Positions 29,068 through 39,655 of a stretch of DNA of 64,000 nucleotides are shown one piece after another. The stretch comes from Platanthera guangdongensis (Eukaryota > Streptophyta > Magnoliopsida > Asparagales > Orchidaceae). The first letter of the stretch is position 1. Every line of letters begins with the position of its first letter. Location of the stretch: the NCBI GenBank assembly GCA_039583875.1, contig CM077155.1, positions 5,754,043 to 5,818,042 of the forward strand. The letters are read 5' to 3'. The position numbers were made by a program, and so were the translations under genes. The notes beneath the pieces were generated by a model. That model was not told the origin of the DNA and did not search any database. It was given only the letters and a program-made list of their open reading frames with translations.

Positions 29068-31896
29068 TTACTTCTTTTGCTTCTTCTGCTTGGATTTGTC
29101 TTCAGCTGTCTGCTCTCCTGGCTTCTTGAAAATGATTTCTCTCTTTGGATCTTGAGCTTGAGCTATTGTCATAGTCATATCAGCTGCCCCAATAATATTC
29201 AATGAAGTTGCCCTGGGGACAACTGCTTCTGGGTGGAGCTTCATGTAGTCATCAACATTAAACAATTTATTTCCTTTGTCAAACCTTTTCAGCTCTTCTT
29301 TTCTATACTTTGACATTGTTGTGAATCCAGAAATATCTTTTCCTTCAGCCTTGGCTTTATTAATCAGAGATAGTCCAATCAATTCCTTGTATCTAGCCAT
29401 TCTTGCTGTGTTAAATATTTCAGGATCTTCAAATGGGATTAGAGGAGAGAGAGGCCTTTTTGGACTTTCTGCTTTCTGAACTTCAGATGATTGTTGTTGA
29501 TGTTGCTGAAGTTGTTGATGTTGATGTCCTGAAGAGGATGGCTACCTCTACTTGCTGCTTCCAGAAGATCTCCCTGATTGTCTCTGATATGTTTGCATTG
29601 GGGCAGATCTCTGGGAGCTAGAGGAGCCAGAGGCACCAGCTGCTAGAGGAGGAGGAGGAGGATCCTTCCTGAATCTGTGCACTGGAGGAGGGGAATATCT
29701 CCTACTTCTCTTTCTATCCTTCTGCTGGTTCTTTGATAGCCACATCCATCCAGGCATTCCCTTGTATGAAGCAATATTGTGCATAATATAATAGGGGGTG
29801 TCAGCACTTAGATTTGGCTTAGGAGCTGGAGGAGGAGGAGCATTTCTCTTCTTTGTCAGCATCTTCTTTTTCTTACTAGAAGCATCTTTATCAGAATCAT
29901 CATCATCATCATATTCTTCTGAATCAGAACCCTGAGGGATGTCATAAAGAGCATCCAAAGCTTTCAAAGCTTTTTCATCAATAATAGCTTTTTCTGGAGG
30001 AGGGGCAGAAGGTTCAGGAACTGGAACTTCAGCAATAGGAGAGGAGGAGACTGCACAGGAGTCAGAAACAACAGGGACAGAGCTTTCAACTGCTGTCTTA
30101 TTCTCTTCTTCAATGTCATCTAGAATTAGCTCATCCAAATCTGGCAGGGGAGAGTCATCCATAACAAAGCTGGGGGATGAAATTTCTTCTGGAATGACCT
30201 CTGGACTAGAAGATGAGATGGAAGCTGAAGCTTAGGTAGAAAAATTGTCACTGAGTTGCTTAGCAACTACTGGACTTACTGGAGAGGTGTACGGTACAAT
30301 AGCCAAACTTGGCTTAGTAAAATCAGTTGGAAGAAATTGCATAAAAGCTGTATCAAAACTTCTTAATAAAACAGACAAATTTACTGTGGGATTTAAATAG
30401 AAATCACCAACAGGTTTTATTTTCTCAATTGACTCATCTAGATCTTTGTCAGTATCCATAAAATGAATTAATTCAATCACCTCAGAATCAAAATCTGTCA
30501 AAATTTCTGTATCTTCATCTGAATCTGCATCTGCTGGAGAGGGAATTGCTGTTGTGACTGCTGCTGCTGCTGTATCTGAATCTGCTGCAACTTCATCACT
30601 GAGCATCTCCCCCTGCCTGGGTTCAGGAGAACCTGGAGCCAGGCCCCTGGATGAAGAGGGGGTAGCAGATAGGGCAGAAATCTGGGCAGATAAAGAAGTT
30701 ATAGAGGTCACAAGAGGTGTAATGGCCTCTTGGATGAGAGATTTGATGAGGGGAGTGAGCAAGGAGATGATGGTAGATGTATCAAATGGGGAAGGGGAAG
30801 AGGATGGAATGGAAGGTGGAATATCAGATGGAATGGGGGCATCTGGCATGATAGTGTCCGTGGGTATGTTGTAGGAGGGAATGGATGATAAGTGAGGGGA
30901 AAGAGAAAACTGAGGAGGTGAAGGGACAGATGTCTCATGAGGTGAAGCTGGAGATGTAAGAATGTTGGTAAAGTCCAGTGGTGGAGATGGAGGAGGAGTA
31001 GGCACATGAGTATGTGGTTGAGATTTAGGTGTGGTAGCAGGAATGGAAGAGGAGGGGAGTTGTTTGGCTGGAAATACAGGAAGAGATGATGGAGATGGAA
31101 GGACCTCTTCTGTAGGGAGGGGAGCAGCCTTTATAGCCCTGGTTCTCTCAGAAGTTTGGATGGAAGAGGATGAAGCCTTTGAGGGCTTGGAGATAGTCCT
31201 CTCCCACTTGCCAAACAGAGCGCAGGTGAGGCGCTTGCTGGTATTTATGAAGATGGTCGGGGAGACCATACATTCAGCAGCCTTCTCTTGGAGGAAAATT
31301 CCCAAAATTCTGCCGAAGCAGACTTCCTTCTTGCTATTCTTTTTCTTTATCAATTCAAAGAAAATTGTGCTCCAGTTGACACGTCTCTTATTCACCACGG
31401 CGCACATAACTAGAAATTGGTGCCAGGTTATGTAGTCATGCGCTGAGTGCTTTCCCATTAGCACTTTCCCTATAATGTCTGCCAGAAATTGGTAGGCGGT
31501 GGACAGTTGCTTCTTCAACAGCTTATTAGGGTTGCTTCCTGAAAAACCCATTAACTTCAGCATGTCACCAAACTCTTCAGAATCCATTTCTATGTTATCT
31601 TCTCCATTGACTAATCCAAAAATCTCAGATAGAGTTGCGGGAGATAGGAAAACAGCAGTACTCCCGATATTTCCTGTCACGGTATCATCTTCAGAAGCAG
31701 TAGATGTATATAACCATTCTCTTATTTCAGTCGCGTGTAGTTTATTTCTCCGGGTCATGAAGTCCTTTAGATTCAGTTCCTCTAGCAATTCCAAGATATA
31801 GAGGAAAATGGGATCAGAATGCTGAAAAAAATCAAAATCCATATCGAAACCCGTATCAAACTTCATTGCGGCGAGGGTGCTTGCTGGAATCGCCAT
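29068..31896 (-). pseudogene. Sire-D extra ORF (aORF)
   Basis: The start chosen is the ATG at 31896 (MAIPASTLAAMKFDTG), seven bases after the acceptor-like TTCTTGCAG|GT. The N-terminal domain, about 240 residues, matches Sire-1 (shared: FDTGFDMDFD, NPNKLLKKQL, LADIIGKVLMGKHSAHD, FGRILGIFLQE, SKRLTCALFGKWER). Next comes a Ser/Pro/Thr-rich stretch of some 300 residues, an acidic region (DSDEEYDDDDDSD type), a Lys cluster, a Pro-rich segment and a Ser-rich basic stretch. The conserved tail has MSKYRKEELKRF and YMKLHPEAVVPRA, then a Lys-rich end. Broken by one in-frame TAA at 30232-30234 and a frameshift between 29440 and 29550. The frame is otherwise open for about 550 codons, suggesting long-term selection on the protein. 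No membrane or signal sequence is seen. Confidence 0.75.
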
Positions 31897-31915
31897 TGAT
31901 GACCTGCAAGAAATC
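31897..31915 (-). promoter_or_regulatory. Splice-acceptor-like site before the Sire-D aORF
   Basis: The minus strand reads TGATTTCTTGCAG|GTCATCA and then the ATG. The pyrimidine tract plus CAG|G is a good plant acceptor, and it sits at the same place as in Sire-1. The donor is unknown. Confidence 0.5.
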
Positions 31916-31994
31916 ACAGAGAAACGGCGATCAAGAGCAAAAGAACTGAAAGCGCGGGACAGAGGTCGAAGAAAACCTAGATATAAGATTTTTA

Positions 31995-32285
31995 GAATAT
32001 GAATTGACAATCTCCGTTCCACGAAAGAGAAAAATTCTTCGAACTGAGCTCGACGAAATAAATTATAGACAGATAATTCGTCGATCTCATCCAGAAGAAT
32101 CGAAAACAGTTCGTCGAACTCCGTTCGACGAAATGTCTTCTGAAGCAAAGTTCGTCGATCTCCGGTCGACGAAACTTGTTTCCACACACAGAGAATTCAT
32201 CGATCTCCGGTCGACGAGAATCTCTCAAACTTTCCCTAATTCGTCGAACTCCGTTCGACGAACTCTGGAAAATTTGTCGAATGCA
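31995..32285 (-). promoter_or_regulatory. CGTCGA array between RNase H and aORF of Sire-D
   Basis: Several palindromic units of the type TTCGTCGAACTCCGTTCGAC and TTCGTCGATCTCCGGTCGAC lie in the gap between the end of pol (32294) and the aORF, parallel to 5395-5700 in Sire-1. Confidence 0.6.
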
Positions 32286-32293
32286 GACAGAAG

Positions 32294-33591
32294 TTAATTT
32301 AACTCTTCTCCCTTAATCATTCCCAGTTGATTTATAAAGAACAGATGAGTTTTCTCATCCAAAGGCTTGGTGAAAATGTCTGCTCTCTGTAAATCAGTAG
32401 GAATATGGATTAAGTTGATTTTCTTTTTGTCTACATTATCTCTAATGAAATGATGTCTTATTTCAATATGCTTAGTCCAAGAATGATGAACTGGATTCTG
32501 TGCTATAGCAATAACACTAGTATTATCACAAAATAATGTTGAATTATTTAAGTTGACACCATAGTCTAGGAGTTGATTTTGTATCCATAACATCTGTGAA
32601 CAGCAGCTGACAGCAGCCATGTATTCTTCTTCTACAGTTGATGTAGACACAGATGTCTGCTTTTTACAAAACCAGGAGACAAGTCTTATACCCAAGAACT
32701 GGCAAGTTCCAGAGGTGCTCTTCCTATCCACTTTACATCCTGCAAAGTCAGCATCTGAGTATCCAGTTAACTCAAACTCTGACTCTACAGGATACCAGAG
32801 TCCTAGATTAGGGCAACTCTTTATATATCTCAAAATTATTTTTAGAAAAATAAGGTGAGATTCTTTGGGGTTTACTTGGAACCTAGCACAAAGGCATGTA
32901 ACAAACATTATATAAGGTCTGCTAGCTGTTAGGTATAATAGGGATCCAACAATTTCCCTATAATGTTTCTGATCTACAGGTTTCCCTGCTACATCAGAAT
33001 CCACAACAGCATTTGTAGCCATAGGGGTTTTCATCCCTGAAGCATCACCCATCCCAAAATTTTTGATAAACTCTTTAGCATACTTAGCTTGGAGAGGAAG
33101 ATACCATCTGGGAGCTACTTCACTTGGAGACCAAGGAAGTAGGAAAGCTCACCCATGCTACTCATCTCAAATTTAGAATGCATAAGGTCAGCAAGCCTCT
33201 TGCACAATTTGGGATCAGTAGACCCAAAAATAATGTCATCTACATATATTTGTACTAACAAAATTTGGTCCTTATGATGTCTAGTGAAAAGTGTTTTATT
33301 TATGGTTCCTCTTGTAAATTTATGCTCTAAAAGAAAGCTTGCTAAGGTCTCAAACCAAGCTCTTGGAGCTTACTTTAAACCATAGAGAGCTTTATATAAT
33401 TTAAAAACAAAAGAGGGTTGAGTTGGAGAGATAAAACCTGGAGATTGTTCTACATAAACCTCTTCTTGAAGTACTCCATTCAGAAATGCACTCTTGACAT
33501 CCATTTGGTAGACCTTGAATCTCTTGTGGGCTGCATAGGCAAGGAAGATTCTTATGGCCTCTAACCTTGCAACAGGAGCAAAGTTTTCGTC
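32294..33591 (-). pseudogene. pol: Sire-D pol, second part: RT core and RNase H
   Basis: This is the piece downstream of the solo-S insertion. RT shows [34 protein letters not shown]-stop-APRAWFE and [15 protein letters not shown]. RNase H from 33052 has [48 protein letters not shown] and KHIEIRHHFIRDNVD, and ends with IFTKPLDEK and a stop at 32294. A TAA replaces the Gln of LKQAPRAW, and there is a second stop and a frameshift near 33050-33120. Confidence 0.9.
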
Positions 33592-33596
33592 ATAAT

Positions 33597-35603
33597 TGAA
33601 AGAAATTGTACCTAATCACCTAGAGGGGGGGGGGGTGAATAGGTGTCTTAATCTTTTTAACACCTTTTAGGCAGATTGCAGGTTATATTACAGATTTATA
33701 ACTAATTCTACACTGCAGTCATTCAGCAATCACAGCAATCAAACAATCACACAGTGAACACACAAATTTATAGTGGTTCCCCAAGGTTTGGGTACATCCA
33801 CTTTCCCCCTTCGCCTATCTAGTAGTGTACTAGATTCAGCCAAACTCCTCCACTATCTCAGATCCTCAGATCTTACACTCAGAACCTCAACCAGGTTCCT
33901 ACAGCTCAGGCCCAAGGCCCTACAACTCAGCTTCTTCACAAAGCCTACACTCAGCTTCTTCATAAAGCCTACACTCAGCCACAACAGGCCTACACTCAGA
34001 GAATTAGATCTCCTACCCTCAGGCACTCAGGCCCTACACTCAGCCTTTATAATTACAGGCTTACAACTTAGATCCCTAAGGATCTTACAGGAAAATATGA
34101 ATACAAAGATTATACCTACAACTTAGAGAAAAGAGAGATGAGTTGATAGGTTCTTGATGAGTTCTTGGAAGAACTCTGTTGAGAACAATCTCACTTGGCT
34201 TTCTTCAAAGCTTCTTGAATGTAGAACTCAATAGGATTGATTCTCTGCAGTTGATCTTCAATCACTGCAACTTAAGATTCAGAACTAGGTCTGAACCCTT
34301 CTTCACAGCCTGGTTCCAACGACTGTCTTCTTGGATGGAGCTCTCTCTCTCCAACTTCTTAGATCTTCAGATCACTTCAACTGATTTGTGTTAATCTGTG
34401 TTCAATCTTCTGATCATCTGTTTCTGTAAGCAGTATAAGCCTATATATAGGCCTTCTTCATGGTGACCGGCCGATCCGGTTCCTAACAGCTTTCTAACAA
34501 CTCTGACAGGTGCAGTAGATCGGCTGGAATGGCAGCTGTCAAGTCATCCAGTCAGTTCTTGAAATATCTGAATCTGTCTGAAAGTGTCGAGACAATCTGT
34601 CTTTAAGTGTCGACACTTATGGACTAAGTGTCGACACAAGTTGACTAAGTGTCGGCACTAGCCTTCAAGGTGTCGACACAACTCCTTGTGTTGTAGAATT
34701 CACTTCTCGACACAGCTTCTTCATCATGTGTCGACACTGATAATGTGTGTCGACACAAGTCCTTGTTCTTCAGTACTTTGTTGAATTCTTGTAAGTGTCG
34801 ACACAACTCCTTTGTGTCGACACATCTTCATGTGTTGAACTTGTTCAGTGTCGACACTTCTTCTTGGTGTCGACACATAACTTCTGTGTTGATACTTGCT
34901 GAGTGTCTACACTTCTCCTTGTATTGACACATCTACTTTTGTTGAGACTTTTAGCTGAGTGTCGACACATCTCCTTTGTGTCGACACTTGTACTTAGAAT
35001 TTTGTTGAACTTTGCTAAGTGTCGGCACAGCATCCAAGTGTCGACACTTTCATCAAGTGTTGAGTCTTCTGCTGAGTGTCGACACATTCTTTCTTGTGTC
35101 GACACTTTCTTCATGTGTTGAGTCTTCTGCTATGTGTCGACACATTCCTCATTATGTCGACACTTATACTTAGTCTCTGCTGACTTTTGCTGAGTGTCGA
35201 CACAGCCTCCAAGTGTCGACACTTTCTAATGTAGACACAAATCCTCTGGGTGTCGACACTGCTTCTAAGTGTCGACACTTCTTCACTGTACTTTTCTTCA
35301 TTGAGTGTCGACACAGCTCCTTGTGTCGACACTTTCTGTCTGGTGTCGACTCTGCATCCCTGTTGTCGACATAATTACTCCAAGTGTCGACACTGCTTGT
35401 TTGGGTGTCGACACAAGTCTTCTTAAGTGTCGACACTTTCCCACTAGGTGTCGACACATGGACTTAGAATCTTTTCTGCTTTCCCTGAAAATACTTAACC
35501 TGCACAAGGCAACTCAAAAATACATCAAATACAATTTGATGTATATCATTGAGTAGGGTGAGGCTTCTTCAAATCAGGTACATTTAAACCAATGTACCCA
35601 ACA
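33597..35603 (-). repeat. solo-S: solo LTR of a Sirevirus family related to Sire-E, inside Sire-D RT
   Basis: This single 2,007-bp LTR runs from TGAAAG to CCCAACA and is flanked by ataat (33592-33596 and 35604-35608). Its edges match Sire-E (CACCTAGAG, G-run, GTGAATAGG at the left; GATGTATATCATTGAGTAGG ... AATGTACCCAACA at the right). With no internal region, it is the product of LTR-LTR recombination after insertion. It includes GCCTACACTCAGC short repeats (33920-34000), a TATATA box (about 34441-34448) and a long GTGTCGACAC array (34577-35460). Confidence 0.94.
34577..35460 (-). promoter_or_regulatory. GTGTCGACAC array in solo-S U3
   Basis: More than 30 copies of GTGTCGACAC or close variants lie in nearly 900 bp, spaced mostly 15 to 35 bp, with T-rich spacers. 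The array fills U3 in minus sense and ends about 130 bp before the TATATA box. Confidence 0.65.
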
Positions 35604-35608
35604 ATAAT

Positions 35609-37490
35609 CAATTCCTTCCTCTTGCATGTAGCCTTGAGCAACAAGCCTAGTCTTGTTCCTCACTATGTTGCCTTGAGCATCCAACTTGTTCCTATAGACC
35701 CATTTGGTTCCAATAACTGGGTAGTTATGGGGTCTTGGAACCAAATCCCAAACTCTACATCTCTCAAACTGATTTAGTTCCTCTTGCATTGCAATGATCC
35801 AGTGGGGATCTTGCTCTGCTTCATTGATGGTGAGAGGTTTAATTTGAGAGAGAAAATATGCATGCATCAAGTCTTGGTTGAGTTGATTCCTTGTCTGTAC
35901 ACCTGCTGAAATGTCTCCAATCACTTGAGATTTGGGGTGATCTCTAAGTGTGACAAGATCAGTTGGTGGAGTTTGTTGAGCAACAACTTATGTAATTAAT
36001 CTCTCTTGAGGAATGGTACTAGATGTTGAGGGAAGTTTAGTCACTTCCTCTTAAATTTCTTCTTCACTTTCTTCAGCAACATGTATAGTAGGATGGTTTG
36101 ATACCTCTTGGGTAAGGTTTAGTCCATCCATACACTCACACAGTTGTGGAACCTGCAAAAGGCTATTGGTAGAAATCTCTTTCTCCTTATATGACATGTT
36201 AGCTTCATAAAAAGATACATGAAAAGATTCTTCAATTTTAAGGGTGGATTTATTAAAAACCCTATAGACCTTGCTTACTTGGGAGTATCTTAGAAAAATC
36301 CCTTCTTCAGCCTTGCCCTCAAACTTTCTAATGTATCTCTTGTTATTAGTGTGAATGTAACAAATGCAACCAAAAACTTTAAAGTATGTGATTTTAGGTT
36401 TCTTCCCTTTAAGTAATTCATAGGGGGTCTTATTTTTCAGCTTATGTATAAGACTTCTATTCGGGACATAGTTAGCAGTATTTACAGCTTCTGCCCAAAA
36501 GGATAGAGGCATGTAAGCATCTGCTAATAATTTACCTGCAGATTCAATGAGTGTCCTATTTTTCCTTTCAGCAACCCCATTTTGTTGGGGAGTTTTAGGA
36601 GCTGAGAAGCACTGCCTGATACCTTCCTTCTCACAGAACTCATGTATAAGAAGAGACTCAAACTCTGTGTCATGATCACTTCTAATCAATGCAACATGAG
36701 TAGAGAACTCAATCTGTATGGTCCTGAGAAAATCTGTAAGAACCTTGAATGTATCTGACTTAGCTCTCAGAAAGGCTACCCAACTGAATCTAGAGAAGTC
36801 ATCAATAATCACTAAAGTATAAGACTTCCCTCCTAGGCTTTGAACTGTAATGGGTCCAAATAGATCCACATGAAGCAAATACAATATCCTAGGTGAATCA
36901 CTTTTATTAATGGATTTAAAGCTAGTTTTGGTTTGCTTGCCTAATTGACAAGCCCTGCATAGGCTTTCCTTCTTGTAGGGGCCAGAAGGTAAGCCTTTAA
37001 CAAAGTTGTCCTTAGATAACCTAGATATATTCTTAAGGTTTACATGTCCTAATATTTTATACCATAACTCATTTTGATTATTAGTAACATTCAGTAAGCA
37101 GATATCAGTTGTGGCAGAAATAAAATCTACTAAATATATGTTACCTTGTCTAAGTCCAATTAAAATAGTTTTGTTTTTATTATCAATAATAGAACATGAA
37201 TTAGAGGTAAAATGTACCTGATAACCTTCATCACATAATTGACTTATGGATATAAGGTTATGTTTGAGTCCTCTTACATAAGTTACTTTCTTGAAAGTCA
37301 CTGATCCAATCTTCACTGTTCTATATCCTTCTGATTGACCACTGTTGGAATCTCCAAAAATCACCTTTGGTCCTAGCTTGGGCTTGTAATTGGATAGATT
37401 GCCCTTGCTGCCTGTCATGTGTTTGGAGCAACCACTGTCCAAGTACCTTGTCTGACTTACCCTTGGACAGCTCTTCACCTGTACCTGCAA
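35609..37490 (-). pseudogene. pol: Sire-D pol, first part: protease, integrase and RT N-terminus
   Basis: A 479-codon open frame (37490-36051) holds protease (YLDSGCSKHMTG), the GPKVIFGDS block, gag-pre-integrase with CRACQLGKQTK, and a full integrase core with LLHVDLFGPI, RSDHDTEFESL and QQNGVAERKNRTL. It continues to the [14 protein letters not shown] and KVYRVFNKSTLKIEE linker. After a gap with stops, the RT N-terminus follows (35924 down): [29 protein letters not shown] and RLVAQGYMQEEGIDY. There solo-S interrupts the gene. It is preceded by a TTTCTTTGCAG|GT motif at the gag-pol boundary. All catalytic integrase residues remain. Confidence 0.92.
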
Positions 37491-37503
37491 AGAAAAACAA
37501 AAT

Positions 37504-39524
37504 TCAATTGTTCTTGACCCAGGTTACCTTGGGTCCTTTATTTTGTTGAAATGAGTAGCTGGAAATAACTGATAATGCAGGTTGGGATTTATAACCTAAG
37601 GGGTGATATCTCCTAGGTGTAATTACCCAATTAGCTACTAGATTAAATGTATTATTAATAGGCTTAGAGTTTTTGTAAGAGAAATGGTTTAAGTTTGGTC
37701 TTTCTGGGTTCGACGAATTGTTATAAGTTCGTCGACCAGAGTTCGACGAATAGGGTTGAGATCGTCGATCTCTGCTCAGAGAATGACAGTAGTCATTTTT
37801 TGTGCCCCAAGTTCGTCGACCCCTGCTCGACGAACCATACACAGTTCGTCGATCGAGTTAGACGAATTATTATATCTGAAGTTTGCGTTCAGCGTTCGTC
37901 GATCTGGGTTCGACGAACTAGCTACATTGGTTTGTCCATTAATTTTTCTTTTCCCTTTGTAGAAATAAACTTAATGGGGGTTGAAAGAAAATTCTTCTTA
38001 ATTATGGGGGGTAAACTTGATGAAGCACCCAAGCCCAACTTGCCATTTAATATGGCATTCACTGTGCTTGTAATGTCCATCAGCTTGAGGCTTCTCCCAT
38101 TGAGAGATTGCTCAAGTTGTTTGGCCTCACATAATTCAGATTTTAATTTAATTATTTATTCATTAGCTAAGGTTAGTTGGTCTGTTAGCTTTATGTTCTC
38201 TGAATTTACAGATTCAAAACTTCCTAGTCTTTCTCTAAGAGTTTTTATTTCCTTTTCTGAATTAATTAAGTCTAAGCACATAGATTTGAATTCAGTTTTA
38301 AATAAATCAGAACTAAAGTCAAAGCTAGAAATAACCTGATCTGCCTCTGAGTCTGAGGCAGCTTCATCTTCAGAATCTTCTTCTGATGCAGAATTGTTCC
38401 TAGAGGCATCAATTGCCATTAGGCTCACCTCCTTGGATCTTGCTTCTTCCTCTTCTTCACTTGAACTGGAGGAAGATGTTTCTTCTTCAGTGTCACTCCA
38501 AGTCTCAGCAACAAATCCCTTGTCCTTCTTTTTATATTTGCTGGAGGAGGGTATGCTGCTATGCTTTCTCCTTGAGTCCTTTTCTCTGCTCTTATCTTTC
38601 TTTTGATTTTCTGGACATTCTGAAATGTAATGTCCAGGCTTTCTGCAACCAAAGCACACAACCTCCTTGGTTTGTGTCTTGTCATACTTGGGCTTATCAT
38701 CCTGTCTGGATGATTTCCTTCCGAAGTCCTTCCTTGCCATCTTGTAGAACCTTTTGGAAAAGAGGCTCATGAGTTCTTCATTTGAAGTTGATGTCTCACT
38801 TTATTCAGATGCTTTGAAGGCTATGCTTTGCTCCTTTCTAACTGGAGTTGTTGTCTTCTGTTCTGCTGCTTCTCTTGATTTTATCAGCTGCTCATAGGAT
38901 TTCAATTTGCCTAGAAGAGACTCAGTTGATATCTCATTGAGGCTTCTGGCTTCTTTGATTGGCCGGATTCTGGAATCCCAAGAGCTAGGGAAGCACATCA
39001 ATATCTTGTCATTCACCTCTGTCAAGGTGATGTCCTTATCCAGGGTTTTGAGCTCATTGATGATTGTGCTCAGCCTGTTGTACATTTCTGCCACTGATTC
39101 ATTCTCATCCTTTTTAAAGTTCTCATACAGGGATATGAGATTGGATCTTCGGTCCTTTCTTTCATCTGCAGAGCCAGCTACCATTTGGTTGAGGGAATCC
39201 CAAATGGCCTTGGCTGAGGTGCACTCAGCCACCTTCTGGAATATGTCATCTAACATAGTCTGGGCTAAGATATTCATTACCTTGGCATCTGCCATCCTGG
39301 CTTTCTTGTAGGCTTCATTGTTCTCTGGAGGAGGCACTGCAGTCATGTTTGTTGAAGTGCTGGTAGAAGCTGTAGGTGCTGGAGGTACACCTGTCAAGAT
39401 AACAGAAAAGATATCCTCATCAATAGAATTCATGTATAATCTGATTCTTGCCTTCCAGATGGCAAACTTGTTAAGATTGCACACTGGAGGTCTGATGCTT
39501 GCATAGTCTTTGTTTTGGGCCATG
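37504..39524 (-). pseudogene. gag: Sire-D gag
   Basis: Starts at ATG 39524 (MAQNKDYASIRPPVCN). The capsid blocks are WKARIRLYMNSIDEDIF, FQKVAECTSAKAIWDSL, ERKDRRSNLISLYENFKK and LNEISTESLLGKLKSYE. A CCHC knuckle, CFGCRKPGHYISEC, is followed by a Lys/Ser-rich stretch, an acidic Glu/Ser region and a leucine/lysine coiled-coil-like segment. One in-frame TAA (38801-38803) splits the ORF. After 38156 several stops and frameshifts occur before the array and the junction segment (37504-37640). A Ser/Thr-rich insert (TASTSTSTN) relative to Sire-1 lies near residue 50. Confidence 0.88.
37705..37912 (-). repeat. CGTCGA array near the 3' end of Sire-D gag
   Basis: About nine motifs (TTCGTCGAC, TTCGACGAA, ATCGTCGATC) lie in about 200 bp between the coiled-coil part of gag and the conserved PRRYHPLGYKSQP junction segment. 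The position matches the array at 9131-9345 in Sire-1. Confidence 0.65.
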
Positions 39525-39655
39525 TCTTGTGAAGAAATAAATCTAATAACAAAAGGAAACAAGCAGATCTAACAAGAGGGATCTTTGTGGTTCAGGTGTT
39601 AGCCTGTACAACCGCTAAGATATGGTATTTTAACCAACCTGCTTCTGATACCAAT
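39525..39655 (-). other. Sire-D leader and primer binding site
   Basis: Plus-strand 39638-39653 reads on the minus strand TGGTATCAGAAGCAGG, the iMet primer site two bases from the LTR. The leader is about 130 bp, AT-rich, without other features. Confidence 0.9.

Noticed and set aside
37485..37537. A 53-nt intron joining gag and protease frames in Sire-D (AAG|GTAACC to TTTGCAG|GT)
   Set aside because: It would join the frames, but 53 nt is below usual plant intron size, and the equivalent distances in Sire-1 (38 nt) and Sire-E (21 nt) are shorter still. The acceptor-like motif is kept as a finding, the tiny intron is not.
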